Position numbers and translations under genes: made by a program. Shown piece by piece: positions 8,583-17,314 of a stretch of 35,738 nt of DNA (its first letter is position 1; each line of letters opens with the position of its first letter). This DNA is from an uncultured Bacteroidota bacterium (GTDB lineage: Bacteria; Bacteroidota; Bacteroidia; Bacteroidales; F082), in assembly GCA_900542475.1 (NCBI GenBank), contig UQNO01000021.1, positions 1 through 35,738 of the forward strand. The letters run 5' to 3'. The notes below the pieces were generated by a model. It worked only from the letters and a program-made list of their open reading frames with translations. It was not told where the DNA came from and did not search any database.

Positions 8583-8590
8583 CAAAATTA
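8583..8590 (-). promoter_or_regulatory. -7 box for the M64 peptidase gene
   Basis: Minus-strand TAATTTTG (TAnnTTTG), 16 bases before the start codon. A near-leaderless transcript is expected. Confidence 0.45.
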
Positions 8591-8603
8591 ACATATTTTT
8601 TTC

Positions 8604-8611
8604 TATTTTTG
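8604..8611 (+). promoter_or_regulatory. -7 box for the ftsX operon
   Basis: Plus-strand TATTTTTG, 14 bases before the ftsX ATG. Its -33 zone would overlap the opposing box at 8583-8590, so the two promoters may compete. Confidence 0.45.
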
Positions 8612-8625
8612 CGGGTTAATATAAT

Positions 8626-9507
8626 ATGGAAAGCAAAAAATCATCGACGAAACGCCGTCTTTTCGGTTCATACCTTATCTCTTTGATGAGTGTCATGCTC
8701 GTACTTTTTGTATTGAGCCTATTTTCTTCGTTGATGCTTTTTGCGAATAAGATTTCCGATTATATCAAAGAAAATATCGGTTTTGAAATTGTGATGAAGA
8801 AGGGCGTTAAAGAGAAAGATATTATTGATTTTCAACATATTTTGAATAAAAAAGAATATGTTAAATCGACAGAATACATCTCTCGGGAAGAGGCTACTCG
8901 TCGTTTGACTGAAGATTTGGGCGAAGATATTTTGAAATGGCTTGGCGATGTTGAAAATCCGCTTCTGCCCTCAATAGACGTGAGATTTAAGTCGGAATAT
9001 GCCAACAACGACAGTATTGCAAAAATAGAACAATGGGTTTTGAAGAACAAAAATGTGAAAGAAATATATTTTCAAAAGTCGCTGATACATTCTATTGATA
9101 ATAATGTCAATAAGATAGCAACTTTAATACTTCTTGTTGGAATAGTGCTTCTCATAATGGCGGTTACACTTATTAGTCATACTGTGAGGCTCTCTGTTTA
9201 CTCGAAACGTTTCATAGTAAGAAGCATGCAACTTGTAGGCGCAACGGAAAATTTTATCATAAAACCATTTATTAAATACTTTGTAATTCAAGGAATTATA
9301 GGCTCGTTATTAGCTTTGGCATTGCTTACAATATTTTTATCGACAACAATGAGACGAATTCCTGAACTTGCAGTATTGATAAATTCCGGCAATGTGGCGG
9401 TGATTTACATTTCAGTGATGGCTATAGGTATATTACTAACCATTTTATCAACATTTTTCGCAATCAAGAAATATCTCCGCGCTGATATTGACGATTTCTA
9501 TGAGTAA
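8626..9507 (+). CDS. ftsX: Cell division protein FtsX
   Basis: 293 aa, the usual length for bacterial FtsX. It has an N-terminal membrane helix (about 15-39), a periplasmic loop with the extracellular FtsX domain (about 45-160, including STEYISREEA), and three further helices near 165-188, 212-237 and 255-280. FtsX pairs with the ATPase FtsE in the divisome and transmits its ATP cycle to peptidoglycan hydrolases. ftsE is not adjacent, which is common in Bacteroidota. The stop overlaps the start of the next gene by 8 nt. The ftsX-DUF3098-uppP-truB order is a recurrent Bacteroidota cluster that joins division with lipid-carrier recycling. Confidence 0.93.
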   Translation: MESKKSSTKRRLFGSYLISLMSVMLVLFVLSLFSSLMLFANKISDYIKENIGFEIVMKKGVKEKDIIDFQHILNKKEYVKSTEYISREEATRRLTEDLGEDILKWLGDVENPLLPSIDVRFKSEYANNDSIAKIEQWVLKNKNVKEIYFQKSLIHSIDNNVNKIATLILLVGIVLLIMAVTLISHTVRLSVYSKRFIVRSMQLVGATENFIIKPFIKYFVIQGIIGSLLALALLTIFLSTTMRRIPELAVLINSGNVAVIYISVMAIGILLTILSTFFAIKKYLRADIDDFYE

Positions 9508-9787
9508 AAATAAAAAAATGATGGATATGAGTACAAAAAAAGACATTAAAACAATTGAAAAAGAAAAGAAAACCATGCCGTTTGGACGTGATAACTACAA
9601 ATGGGTTCTTATCGGGTTGGCTTTTCTTCTCGTAGGTTTTTTATTGATGATAGGCGGCGGTTCCGATAATCCTGATGTTTTCAACGAAGGGATTTTCAAT
9701 TTCAGAAGATTGACACTGTCGCCGATACTTATCTTGATTGGTTTTGGAATACAGTTTTATGCGATAATGAAAAAGAACAAAGAATAA
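9500..9787 (+). CDS. DUF3098 family small membrane protein
   Basis: 95 aa from the ATG at 9500, which overlaps the ftsX stop (ATGAGTAA). An earlier in-frame start at 9488 would overlap ftsX more and is less likely. After a charged N-terminus come MPFGRDNYKWVLIG, a first helix, GGGSDNPDVFNEGIFNFRR and a second helix (LSPILILIGFGIQFYAIM), the DUF3098 pattern. The function is unknown. Its fixed place between ftsX and uppP suggests an envelope or division role, which is inference from context. It overlaps uppP by one base (TAATG). Confidence 0.85.
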   Translation: MSKNKKMMDMSTKKDIKTIEKEKKTMPFGRDNYKWVLIGLAFLLVGFLLMIGGGSDNPDVFNEGIFNFRRLTLSPILILIGFGIQFYAIMKKNKE

Positions 9788-10605
9788 TGGATTGGTTACA
9801 AGCTTTATTATTAGGAATTCTTCAAGGTTTAACAGAGTTCCTTCCTGTTTCGAGCAGTGGACATCTTACCATTTTATCGAACATTTTTGGTATGAATGGC
9901 GAGGAGAACCTCACTTTCAACGTGGTGCTGCACGTAGCTACGGTTTGTGCCACTTTAGTAGTTCTTTGGCATGAAGTTGTGTGGATTTTAAAGGATTTGT
10001 TCACTAAACAGCGGTGGAACTCATATAAAAACCTTAACGGAGGCACAAAATACGCCATCAACATCCTCATCTCGATGATTCCGGTGGCTATCGTGGCGTT
10101 GTTTTTCAAAGAAACCATAGAAGAAATTTTCGGTTCAGGTCTTTTGATAGTCGGGATAATGTTGCTGCTTACCGCCATTTTGTTGACATTTGCACATTTT
10201 TCAAAACCACGTCAACGCGAGGAAATCTCCGGTTTGCATGCTTTCATCATCGGTATCGGTCAGGCTTTCGCCACCATGCCCGGACTGTCGCGTTCGGGTA
10301 CGACCATCGCGACCGGGCTTTTGCTTGGAAACAAAAAAGATAAACTTGCGCAATTCTCTTTTCTTATGGTCATTCCTCCGATTTTAGGAGAGGCGTTGCT
10401 TGACGCGAAAGACGTTATAGATTTCGGTTGGCATACAGCGATGGCAGGGATATCGCCTTTGACACTTGTAATCGGTTTCCTGGCGGCGTTCATCACTGGA
10501 TGTCTCGCCTGCAAATGGATGATTAATATTGTGAAAAAAGGCAAGTTGATTTATTTTGCGATATATTGTGTTATTGTCGGTATTCTCGCAATTTGTTTCG
10601 CATGA
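9787..10605 (+). CDS. uppP: Undecaprenyl-diphosphatase UppP (BacA)
   Basis: 272 aa, full length. UppP removes one phosphate from undecaprenyl diphosphate on the outer face of the inner membrane, recycling the carrier for peptidoglycan and other surface glycans and giving some bacitracin resistance. Both family signatures are present: QGLTEFLPVSSSGHL near residues 13-27, with the catalytic Glu17, and MPGLSRSGTTIATG near 164-177, with the catalytic Arg and Ser. Several hydrophobic helices fill the rest. Start and stop overlap the neighbours (TAATG and ATGA), indicating translational coupling. Confidence 0.96.
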   Translation: MDWLQALLLGILQGLTEFLPVSSSGHLTILSNIFGMNGEENLTFNVVLHVATVCATLVVLWHEVVWILKDLFTKQRWNSYKNLNGGTKYAINILISMIPVAIVALFFKETIEEIFGSGLLIVGIMLLLTAILLTFAHFSKPRQREEISGLHAFIIGIGQAFATMPGLSRSGTTIATGLLLGNKKDKLAQFSFLMVIPPILGEALLDAKDVIDFGWHTAMAGISPLTLVIGFLAAFITGCLACKWMINIVKKGKLIYFAIYCVIVGILAICFA

Positions 10606-11372
10606 CGATATTGCAAAATCATACGGATTCTGATGATATGGACGCTATGAATCGGGTCTATACCACTGATTTTGAGAAGGGAGAGGTGTTTTTGATAGAT
10701 AAACCCATTGACTGGACATCGTTTGACGTTGTCAATCTGGTCCGTGCTGTCATCAAGAGATACCACCGGATTCGTAAACTGAAGGTTGGACATGCCGGCA
10801 CTTTGGATCCGCTTGCAACGGGTCTGTTGATTTTGTGCACAGGACGTATGACCAAGCAAATCGATAACTTTCAGGCGCAGGACAAAGTTTACACTGGCAC
10901 TATGCTTATAGGTCGGACTACGCCTACCTTTGATTTGGAGAGCGAGCCAGATCAGTTCTTTCCGACGGATAACATCAGCGCCGAGGCGTTAGCCGAGGCG
11001 CGTAAAAAGTTTATCGGCGATATAATGCAGCGTCCTCCGAAGTTCTCGGCAATCAAGATTAAAGGAAAAAGAGCCTTCGACTATGCCCGCTCCGATGAAG
11101 AACTGGAACTTAAGGAACGATTAGTGCATATCGAAGATTTTCAAATAAATACAACAAATTTCCCGAAAGTGGATTTCATGGTGAAATGCTCTAAAGGCAC
11201 TTATATCCGCTCGTTAGTCAACGACTTCGGACGAACTCTCGGCAACGGCGCCTGCCTCATCTCACTTCGTCGCACAAAAATAGGCGACTTCGATGTGAAA
11301 GACGCCTGGGACTTGATGGAACTAAAGCAAAAAATTATCGAAACAGCTTCAGAATTACCAAAAGAAGAATGA
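10602..11372 (+). CDS. truB: tRNA pseudouridine(55) synthase TruB
   Basis: 256 aa from the ATG at 10602, which overlaps the uppP stop as ATGA. An upstream in-frame start inside uppP is unlikely. TruB makes pseudouridine 55 in the T-loop of most tRNAs. The catalytic Asp is in HAGTLDPLATGLL near residues 65-77. KVYTGTMLIGRTTPTFDLE and KCSKGTYIRSLVNDFG are the other typical motifs, and QRPPKFSAIKIKGKRAFDYAR is the family's central segment. The C-terminal PUA region is short. It is the last gene of the ftsX operon. Confidence 0.96.
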   Translation: MTILQNHTDSDDMDAMNRVYTTDFEKGEVFLIDKPIDWTSFDVVNLVRAVIKRYHRIRKLKVGHAGTLDPLATGLLILCTGRMTKQIDNFQAQDKVYTGTMLIGRTTPTFDLESEPDQFFPTDNISAEALAEARKKFIGDIMQRPPKFSAIKIKGKRAFDYARSDEELELKERLVHIEDFQINTTNFPKVDFMVKCSKGTYIRSLVNDFGRTLGNGACLISLRRTKIGDFDVKDAWDLMELKQKIIETASELPKEE

Positions 11373-11373
11373 A

Positions 11374-11405
11374 AAAACGTTACAATTTCCATCTTGAAAC
11401 GTTTT
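11374..11405 (+). terminator. Possible terminator after truB
   Basis: AAAACGTT at 11374-11381 and AACGTTTT at 11398-11405 form an 8-bp stem with a 16-nt loop directly behind the truB stop. No long T run follows beyond the stem's own TTTT. Confidence 0.35.
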
Positions 11406-11595
11406 ATCGCTTAACATCAACAATATGTTGAAAACCATGAATATGTCGGCACTTTGCTGCTTTCTTGCCAGAGAGAATGGAGACAACTATGTTTGGAAAA
11501 CAAAAACTAATTGAAAAAGTCAAAATTTGTTGTTTTGCAAATAATTATAAATCAACATATTACATTTTTAATCCCAAAATATTAGCAAATTTTTG
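11406..11595. other. Intergenic region between truB and the acpP promoter, no gene seen
   Basis: Together with flanking sites this forms a 307-bp gap. Short open frames exist but show no family-like sequence, and the plus-strand one runs through the acpP promoter into the acpP start, so they are treated as chance. AT content rises toward the promoter. Confidence 0.6.
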
Positions 11596-11625
11596 TTGTC
11601 AATTCAAAAAAATACCGTACTTTTG
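11596..11625 (+). promoter_or_regulatory. Promoter of the acpP-fabF-rnc operon
   Basis: TTG at 11596-11598, exactly 19 bases, then TACTTTTG at 11618-11625: a textbook Bacteroidota TTG-N19-TAnnTTTG promoter. Transcription would start near 11631, giving a leader of about 50 nt for acpP. Confidence 0.8.
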
Positions 11626-11679
11626 CAAAAGTTTTTCTTTAGAGCAGAAAAAAGATTTATTAATTAAAAATTATCGAAA

Positions 11680-11916
11680 ATGTCAGAAATTAAAGAAAAA
11701 GTTGTATCAATCATCGTTGACAAATTAGGTGTTGATCCATCAGAAGTTGTTGAAACAGCAAACTTTACACAGGATTTAGGTGCCGATTCTCTCGACACAG
11801 TTGAGTTGATTCTCGATTTTGAAAAAGAATTTGGCGTATCAATCCCTGACGATCAGACAGAAAACATCCAGACAGTCGGCGACGCTATCAAATATATCGA
11901 AGAACACAAGGCATAA
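11680..11916 (+). CDS. acpP: Acyl carrier protein
   Basis: 78 aa, standard ACP size and acidic. The 4'-phosphopantetheine is attached to Ser37 in the GADSLDTVEL motif. The protein carries growing acyl chains for type II fatty-acid synthesis in the cytosol. It is followed by fabF after 2 bases, the common acpP-fabF pairing, and preceded by the strongest promoter in the window, fitting a very abundant protein. Confidence 0.97.
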   Translation: MSEIKEKVVSIIVDKLGVDPSEVVETANFTQDLGADSLDTVELILDFEKEFGVSIPDDQTENIQTVGDAIKYIEEHKA

Positions 11917-11918
11917 TC

Positions 11919-13166
11919 ATGGAATTCAAGCGTGTAGTCATTACAGGCTTAGGTGCCATTACACCAATAGGCAAAAACATCTCGGAATACTGGGAGAGTC
12001 TTTGTAAAGGCATTAGCGGGGCTGGTATGATAACGCGTTTCGATGCAGCGAAATTCAAGTCACGCATCGCCTGCGAGGTAAAGGATTTCGATTCATTGCA
12101 ATACTTCGATAGAAAAGAAGCACGCAAATTAGACTTATTCGAACAGTTCGCCATAATTTCGGCTGACGAAGCGATTAAAGATTCAGGTATTAACAGAGAT
12201 AACACTGATTTCACTGAAGTCGGTGTTATCTTTGCGTCTGGTATCGGGGGTATAGAAAGCCTTTTCCTCGAAAACGTTGATTATGCGAGGGGCGACGGGA
12301 CTCCTCGTGTGAATCCTTTCACAATACCAAAGCTCCTTCCCGACCTTGCTTCGGGCAATATCTCCATAAAATATGGTTTTCAAGGTCCAAACTATTGCAC
12401 TGTCTCGGCTTGTGCTTCTTCGGCAAACGCCATTATCAACGCATTCCGTTATATCCATTACGGCAGAAACGAGGTGATGATAGCCGGCGGTTCTGAAGCT
12501 CCAATTTGCCCAATCAGCCTTGGAGGTTTCGAGGCTATGAAAGCTCTTTCTACACGTAACGACGACCCTGCCACTGCTTCGCGTCCTTTCGATGCCGACC
12601 GCGACGGGTTCGTCATGGGTGAAGGCGGAGGATGCCTCGTTTTAGAAGAGCTTGACCACGCCATCAAACGCGGAGCCAAGATATACGGCGAGATAGTGGG
12701 CTGCGGCGAGTCAGCCGATGCACATCATATCACAGCACCGCATCCAGAAGGACAAGGTGCGGCATTCAGCATGACACGCGCACTGAAAGAAGCAGGTATC
12801 ACTCCCGATGTCATAGACCATATCAACACTCACGGAACATCAACACCAGCCGGCGATATCCCTGAAATTCTCGGTATCAAGTCGGTGTTCGGCGAACATG
12901 TTTACGATATTTCTATCAATTCAGGCAAATCGATGACAGGTCACCTCCTCGGAGGCGCCGGCGTGGTGGAGGCTATCTCTACAGTCCTCGCCTGCAAAAA
13001 CGATATCGTGCCTCCAACAATCAACCACTTCACCGACGACCCTAATATCGACCCTAATATCGATTTCACATTCTGGAAACCGAAAAAAAGAACCGTTAAC
13101 TACGCCTTAAGCAACGCTTTCGGTTTCGGTGGCCACAACTCAAGTATTATCTTCAAGAAATTTTAA
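11919..13166 (+). CDS. fabF: Beta-ketoacyl-ACP synthase II (FabF)
   Basis: 415 aa, full length. FabF condenses malonyl-ACP with acyl-ACP in fatty-acid elongation. The thiolase-fold catalytic triad is visible: the Cys in TVSACASSANA near residue 165, the His in NTHGTSTPAGD near 305, and the His in SMTGHLLGGAG near 342. The C-terminal NAFGFGGHN motif is also intact. It sits between acpP and rnc with 2-base gaps on both sides, so the three are surely co-transcribed. Confidence 0.97.
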   Translation: MEFKRVVITGLGAITPIGKNISEYWESLCKGISGAGMITRFDAAKFKSRIACEVKDFDSLQYFDRKEARKLDLFEQFAIISADEAIKDSGINRDNTDFTEVGVIFASGIGGIESLFLENVDYARGDGTPRVNPFTIPKLLPDLASGNISIKYGFQGPNYCTVSACASSANAIINAFRYIHYGRNEVMIAGGSEAPICPISLGGFEAMKALSTRNDDPATASRPFDADRDGFVMGEGGGCLVLEELDHAIKRGAKIYGEIVGCGESADAHHITAPHPEGQGAAFSMTRALKEAGITPDVIDHINTHGTSTPAGDIPEILGIKSVFGEHVYDISINSGKSMTGHLLGGAGVVEAISTVLACKNDIVPPTINHFTDDPNIDPNIDFTFWKPKKRTVNYALSNAFGFGGHNSSIIFKKF

Positions 13167-13168
13167 CA

Positions 13169-13903
13169 ATGTTAAGTCTTTTTCGTTATCATAGTAAAGC
13201 CGAAAAAGATTTGGCCCGCTATATAAATAATGTGTTCGGATTTTATCCGCGCAATATCACTCTTTACCAACTTGCTTTTACACACAAGTCGGCGGGTAGC
13301 AAGAAGTTAAACGGCATCACTATCAGCAATGAACGACTTGAATATCTCGGAGATACAGTCTTAAGTACCATAGTGGGAGAATATCTATTCAAGAAATTTC
13401 CTACAAAACAGGAGGGTTTTCTTACCGAGATGCGCTCAAAAATAGTAAGTCGCGCCTCGTTGAACAAGCTTTCTATGAAACTTGGGTTCGACAAAATGGT
13501 CATGTATGCGAAATCGCACGATAAACATACACAATTTCGCTCTATAGGTGGCAATGCTTTCGAAGCTTTCACAGGTGCTGTTTTCCTTGACAGAGGATAT
13601 AACTTCACATATAAAATCATCGTTAACAACGTCATTTTATTGCATATCGACATCGATGACATCGAAAAAAACGATGTTAATTACAAAAGCAAACTCATCG
13701 AGTGGTCACAAAAAGAAAAGCATAATGTGGAATTCAGACATGCAGGTATAAAAGGCGAAGGCTTCGACAAACAATATGTCATACAAGTGTTTATCGATGA
13801 AAAAGAATATGGTCAAGCCGTTGATTATTCAATAAAAGGAGCCGAACAACTTGCGGCGGAGAAGACATGGCATGTCATGGAAGAGGAGATACAAATTATT
13901 TAA
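13169..13903 (+). CDS. rnc: Ribonuclease III
   Basis: 244 aa. RNase III cuts double-stranded RNA in rRNA precursors and some mRNAs. The catalytic domain has the signature NERLEYLGD at residues 54-62 and the second acidic cluster in NAFEAFTGAVFLDRG near 132-146, which supply the Mg-binding Glu and Asp residues. A double-stranded RNA-binding domain follows from about residue 170 to the end (SKLIEWSQKEKH, GKGYAxxAKxAA-like end GAEQLAAEKTW). The acpP-fabF-rnc order is conserved in many bacteria. Confidence 0.96.
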   Translation: MLSLFRYHSKAEKDLARYINNVFGFYPRNITLYQLAFTHKSAGSKKLNGITISNERLEYLGDTVLSTIVGEYLFKKFPTKQEGFLTEMRSKIVSRASLNKLSMKLGFDKMVMYAKSHDKHTQFRSIGGNAFEAFTGAVFLDRGYNFTYKIIVNNVILLHIDIDDIEKNDVNYKSKLIEWSQKEKHNVEFRHAGIKGEGFDKQYVIQVFIDEKEYGQAVDYSIKGAEQLAAEKTWHVMEEEIQII

Positions 13904-13915
13904 AAACAATAAGTT

Positions 13916-14362
13916 ATGGTTAAGAAAAAAAACAAAATTGTCGTTGAGCCTTTCGATGACATAAAAATCATAGGTATCTGCACACATCTTGAGGATTACA
14001 AACTCGCCTGGCACATCAATAAGTTATTGAATATCAATCTTGCAAAATATTCCGACATCGTCAACGAGGACGGCATTGAGTTTTCGTTTTATCGTTATGA
14101 CGGAGGGGAAAACTACAACACCTTCAATCTTGTGGAGATTGTGAACACTGAAGGCCGCTGGGTCAATTTTTCTCCCGCCACAGACTATCTCATCGTGATT
14201 CGCAATTTCATCAACGATGAAGACCTTGCAACCATTCTTAATAAAATAAAACATATCACAGACGTTCCGTTTGCCTATCTCATTGATTTAAATACGAATA
14301 ACAAAATAGATACCCTTCTTGAGGATATCGAAATGCACGAGATGGAAATTATCAATGATTAA
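13916..14362 (+). CDS. IPExxxVDY-family-like protein
   Basis: 148 aa, soluble and acidic toward the C-terminus. The N-terminal half (LEDYKLAWHINKLLNINLAK, residues about 26-45) resembles the Bacteroidota IPExxxVDY family, whose members lie in this kind of gene neighbourhood. The name-giving motif is degraded here: the matching place reads FSPATDYLIVIRNF near residues 80-93. The function is unknown. It follows rnc by 12 bp and its last 4 bases overlap the convergent pheS 3' end. The assignment rests on pattern resemblance plus position. Confidence 0.6.
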   Translation: MVKKKNKIVVEPFDDIKIIGICTHLEDYKLAWHINKLLNINLAKYSDIVNEDGIEFSFYRYDGGENYNTFNLVEIVNTEGRWVNFSPATDYLIVIRNFINDEDLATILNKIKHITDVPFAYLIDLNTNNKIDTLLEDIEMHEMEIIND

Positions 14363-15390
14363 GCGTTTTCAAATTGTTTCAAGAATCTTAAATCATTCTC
14401 GAAGAACATTCTGAGGTCGTTAATTTGATATTTCAACATAGTGATACGTTCCACGCCCATGCCGAATGCGTAGCCGGTATATTCTTCCGGATCGATATTG
14501 CTTGCCTTGAGAATGTTCGGATCGCACATACCACAGCCCATAATTTCAACCCAGCCTGTGTGTTTACAGATGTTACAGCCTTTTCCGCCGCATATATTGC
14601 AAGAGATATCCATCTCTGCCGATGTTTCGGTAAACGGAAAATATGAGGGACGGAAACGCACTTTCGTGCCTTCGCCGAAATATTCCTGCACGAAATGATA
14701 GAGTGTCTGTTTAAGGTCGGCAAACGACACGTTTTTATCTATATAAAGTCCTTCAATTTGATGGAAGATACAGTGTGCTCGGGCAGAGATGGCTTCATTA
14801 CGGAAAACACGACCCGGAGCTATGATACGGATAGGCATCTTGTTTGTTTCCATGGAGCGTACCTGAACGCTTGATGTATGGGTACGAAGGAGTACATCGA
14901 TGGGTTTGTTCTCGTTTGGCTCCTTGCTGATGAAGAATGTATCCTGCATATCGCGTGCCGGATGGTCGGGAGTGAAGTTCAAAGCCGCGAAAACATGATA
15001 ATCGTCTTCAATTTCCGGACCTTCGGCTATCACAAAGCCTAATCTCTTGAAGATATCATTTATTTCGTTGCATACTATTGACAGCGGGTGTCGCGCGCCT
15101 TTCATGGCTTCGACAGGCAGAGTGAGGTCGATATCGGTCTTGCCTTCTCTTTTTGTCTCAAACTTTTCCTGTTGTTCGTCAATAATATCTTGAATAGTGT
15201 TTTTCAGCTCATTGAGGTGCATTCCCATCTCTTTGCGCATCTCCGGAGCCACTTGTTTAAATTCGGTGAAAAGCTCCGTGACAACGCCTTTTTTGCTAAG
15301 ATATTGAATGCGAAACTGCTCCAAAGCTTCTTTGCTCTCGGCTTTGAATGCCTTTACCTCGTTGAGTATTTTTTCTATTTTCTCTTTCAT
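14359..15390 (-). CDS. pheS: Phenylalanine--tRNA ligase alpha subunit
   Basis: 343 aa, full length. PheS holds the catalytic core of the alpha2-beta2 enzyme that charges tRNA-Phe. An N-terminal coiled coil (1-85) binds tRNA. The class II motifs follow: RHPLSIVCNEI near 101, LLRTHTSSVQVRSM near 168, RVFRNEAISARAHCIFHQIEG near 195, and GFGMGxER-like AFGMGVERITML near 312. A Cys cluster (CNICGGKGCNICKHTGW with GCGMCDPN) near 262-290 is richer in Cys than in many relatives. The start overlaps the cyclophilin stop by 4 nt (ATGA). pheT is not in the window. Confidence 0.96.
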   Translation of the reverse strand: MKEKIEKILNEVKAFKAESKEALEQFRIQYLSKKGVVTELFTEFKQVAPEMRKEMGMHLNELKNTIQDIIDEQQEKFETKREGKTDIDLTLPVEAMKGARHPLSIVCNEINDIFKRLGFVIAEGPEIEDDYHVFAALNFTPDHPARDMQDTFFISKEPNENKPIDVLLRTHTSSVQVRSMETNKMPIRIIAPGRVFRNEAISARAHCIFHQIEGLYIDKNVSFADLKQTLYHFVQEYFGEGTKVRFRPSYFPFTETSAEMDISCNICGGKGCNICKHTGWVEIMGCGMCDPNILKASNIDPEEYTGYAFGMGVERITMLKYQINDLRMFFENDLRFLKQFENA

Positions 15391-16010
15391 TTTACAATTT
15401 CCATTGAAATAATTGTAGCCGGTTCAATTGGAGCGTCCATGTAGCCTGTTTTCACCGCGGCGATTTTATCCACAATATCAAGACCGTCTGTCACTTCGCC
15501 GAACACAGTGTAATCGCCGTCGAGGTGCGGGGTGCCGCCGACACTCTGATATGCCTGGCGTTGTTTTGCGCTGAACACTTTGCCATAGCGGCTTTCAAAC
15601 ATATTGAGTTGCGTCTCGTTCAGAACTTGTCCTTGCACGATATAAAACTGTGAGCCGCTCGACTCTTTCTTTGGGTTCACCTGATCCGCTTGACGGGCGG
15701 CGGCGAGAGCGCCTTTTTTATGATAATGATTTGATTTTATTTCCGCTGGAATACGATAACCCGGGTCAACGCTGCCGTCGGCGTTTTGTCCGCCTTGAAT
15801 CATGAAATTCTTGATGACACGGTGGAAAGGCGAGCCGTTGTACCAACCTTCGTTTACTAATTTGATGAAATTGTCGCGATGCAGCGGTGTGTCGTCATAA
15901 AGCATCACTGTGATATCGCCGTGGTTAGTCTTTATCAAGACTTTTGTTTCGTTTTGTGCTTGTGCTGTCATACCTAAAAAAACGCAAAGTATTAATAATA
16001 ATTTTTTCAT
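15387..16010 (-). CDS. Secreted peptidyl-prolyl cis-trans isomerase (cyclophilin type)
   Basis: 207 aa. After a signal peptide (MKKLLLILCVFLGMTAQAQ) comes a cyclophilin domain with the conserved FHRVIKNFMIQGG (about 61-73), KESSGSQFYIV (about 114-124) and YTVFGEVTDGLDIVDKI (about 167-183) segments; the Arg, Phe, Met and Gln of the active site are present. It should help fold proteins in the periplasm by isomerising X-Pro bonds. An insertion around residues 125-155 is typical of Bacteroidota periplasmic members. It lies between the DUF4270 gene (5-bp gap) and pheS (4-bp overlap). Confidence 0.93.
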   Translation of the reverse strand: MKKLLLILCVFLGMTAQAQNETKVLIKTNHGDITVMLYDDTPLHRDNFIKLVNEGWYNGSPFHRVIKNFMIQGGQNADGSVDPGYRIPAEIKSNHYHKKGALAAARQADQVNPKKESSGSQFYIVQGQVLNETQLNMFESRYGKVFSAKQRQAYQSVGGTPHLDGDYTVFGEVTDGLDIVDKIAAVKTGYMDAPIEPATIISMEIVK

Positions 16011-16015
16011 ATTTT

Positions 16016-17314
16016 TTAATCATTAATTAGTGAATAGACAATTTCAAGACGGATTCGCTTGTCTTCTTCCGTACTTTGAGGACCATGAAATACCCAGCGA
16101 TGGGGAGATGACGAGCCTTGGTCAACATAAATCAAAATACCGTCACAGTTTGTGGAATACAATCCGTTTTTAATCACGTTTTGAATATATTCCGTTATTC
16201 TAAACCAGACCTGTCCGTCGTTTTTGTTATAGTTTCCACCGAAATATTCCGCACTGATATATTGGTCTGGAAGGATTGCATAAATGGTATCTGCATCGAA
16301 TTTGGCGCCTGCCGCCACTAATTTCGCTGGCGGGGCATACATCGCCGTGTCGGTGACGGCTCCGGTTAAGATAAGTTTAGCCTCATTGACAGCCACATGA
16401 CCGTTCATTGTGTCGGCCCATTCCTGAAGATGCGGGAACTTCACCCAAACTCTCGTTCCCGATGTACCTTGAACGTATAGTTTCGGATTATTGAGCGTAT
16501 CGAACAATATTATTTCAGAATTTGAATAATCATGAGTGTAATGATTGAATCTCACGTCTGCTGAAGTGACTTTGAAATCATAGCTGAGAGTGTCATTATC
16601 ATTATGATAATAAACACGAAGATAAGAATAGCTATGTGTCAGGTTAAAGGAAATCGCCGATGCGGGGGTGCTGTTTTTATCGCATGTCACCCGCAAGCCT
16701 TTGAATTTTTCCTTAAAAGCGTCGTTTGTTGCGTAAGGTCCGTTTGCGACAAGCTTTTCGGCTATTGAGACATCTAACGGTATTTTCAGAACACCTCTGT
16801 CGATGACGGTGTCTATCGGAGTGAGAGGTCTTGGCACAAAAGTATAAGTTGCAAGTTCCGCAGGCTCGCAATCAAGCACCATATTCGACCTGTAAACCGA
16901 GTCGGCATACATATCATCAATAATTTCAAACACTTTGACTGTCAATTGTTTATCAGTTGTATCGCCATAATAGCCGTTATAAGTGAGGTTTAGAACCACG
17001 GAGTCGGCGACGGCGTTATCGCCCCAGTACAAGCTGGAAGTATTGAGAGAATATTGTGTGAAAAAGTCGTAGTTGGAGTTACCAAAAACAGGGTCGTTCA
17101 AGTTACCAACAAAAGCATATCCCAATTGTTTAGTATTCAAATAAGGCACGGTGAAAGTGCTTGAAACGATGTTATGTTCGTCATTAAACGCTACTTGGAT
17201 ATAGCTATTTGTCGGCTGTAAATCCTTGCCGATTTTCTCCGGATTTTTCCTACAAGCCGAGAAATTTATCAGTATGATGAAAAATATTAGTGTTAAAACA
17301 CGTGTTTTTGTCAT
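16016..17314 (-). CDS. DUF4270 family lipoprotein
   Basis: 432 aa. The N-terminus has a lipoprotein signal with the lipobox INFSAC; Cys21 is the likely lipidated residue. The mature protein begins with the family-like RKNPEKIGKDLQPT and has the beta-rich, Asp- and Thr-rich composition of DUF4270, including AVADSVVLNLTYNGYYGDT near 102-120. These lipoproteins are largely restricted to Bacteroidota; their function is not established. The start overlaps the glycogen-synthase-like gene by 4 nt, a pairing I recall as common in this phylum. Confidence 0.85.
   Translation of the reverse strand: MTKTRVLTLIFFIILINFSACRKNPEKIGKDLQPTNSYIQVAFNDEHNIVSSTFTVPYLNTKQLGYAFVGNLNDPVFGNSNYDFFTQYSLNTSSLYWGDNAVADSVVLNLTYNGYYGDTTDKQLTVKVFEIIDDMYADSVYRSNMVLDCEPAELATYTFVPRPLTPIDTVIDRGVLKIPLDVSIAEKLVANGPYATNDAFKEKFKGLRVTCDKNSTPASAISFNLTHSYSYLRVYYHNDNDTLSYDFKVTSADVRFNHYTHDYSNSEIILFDTLNNPKLYVQGTSGTRVWVKFPHLQEWADTMNGHVAVNEAKLILTGAVTDTAMYAPPAKLVAAGAKFDADTIYAILPDQYISAEYFGGNYNKNDGQVWFRITEYIQNVIKNGLYSTNCDGILIYVDQGSSSPHRWVFHGPQSTEEDKRIRLEIVYSLIND

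Noticed and set aside
11465..11728. An 87-codon open frame before acpP
   Set aside because: It covers the acpP promoter and start, has poly-Lys/Phe composition from AT-rich DNA, and shows no family pattern.
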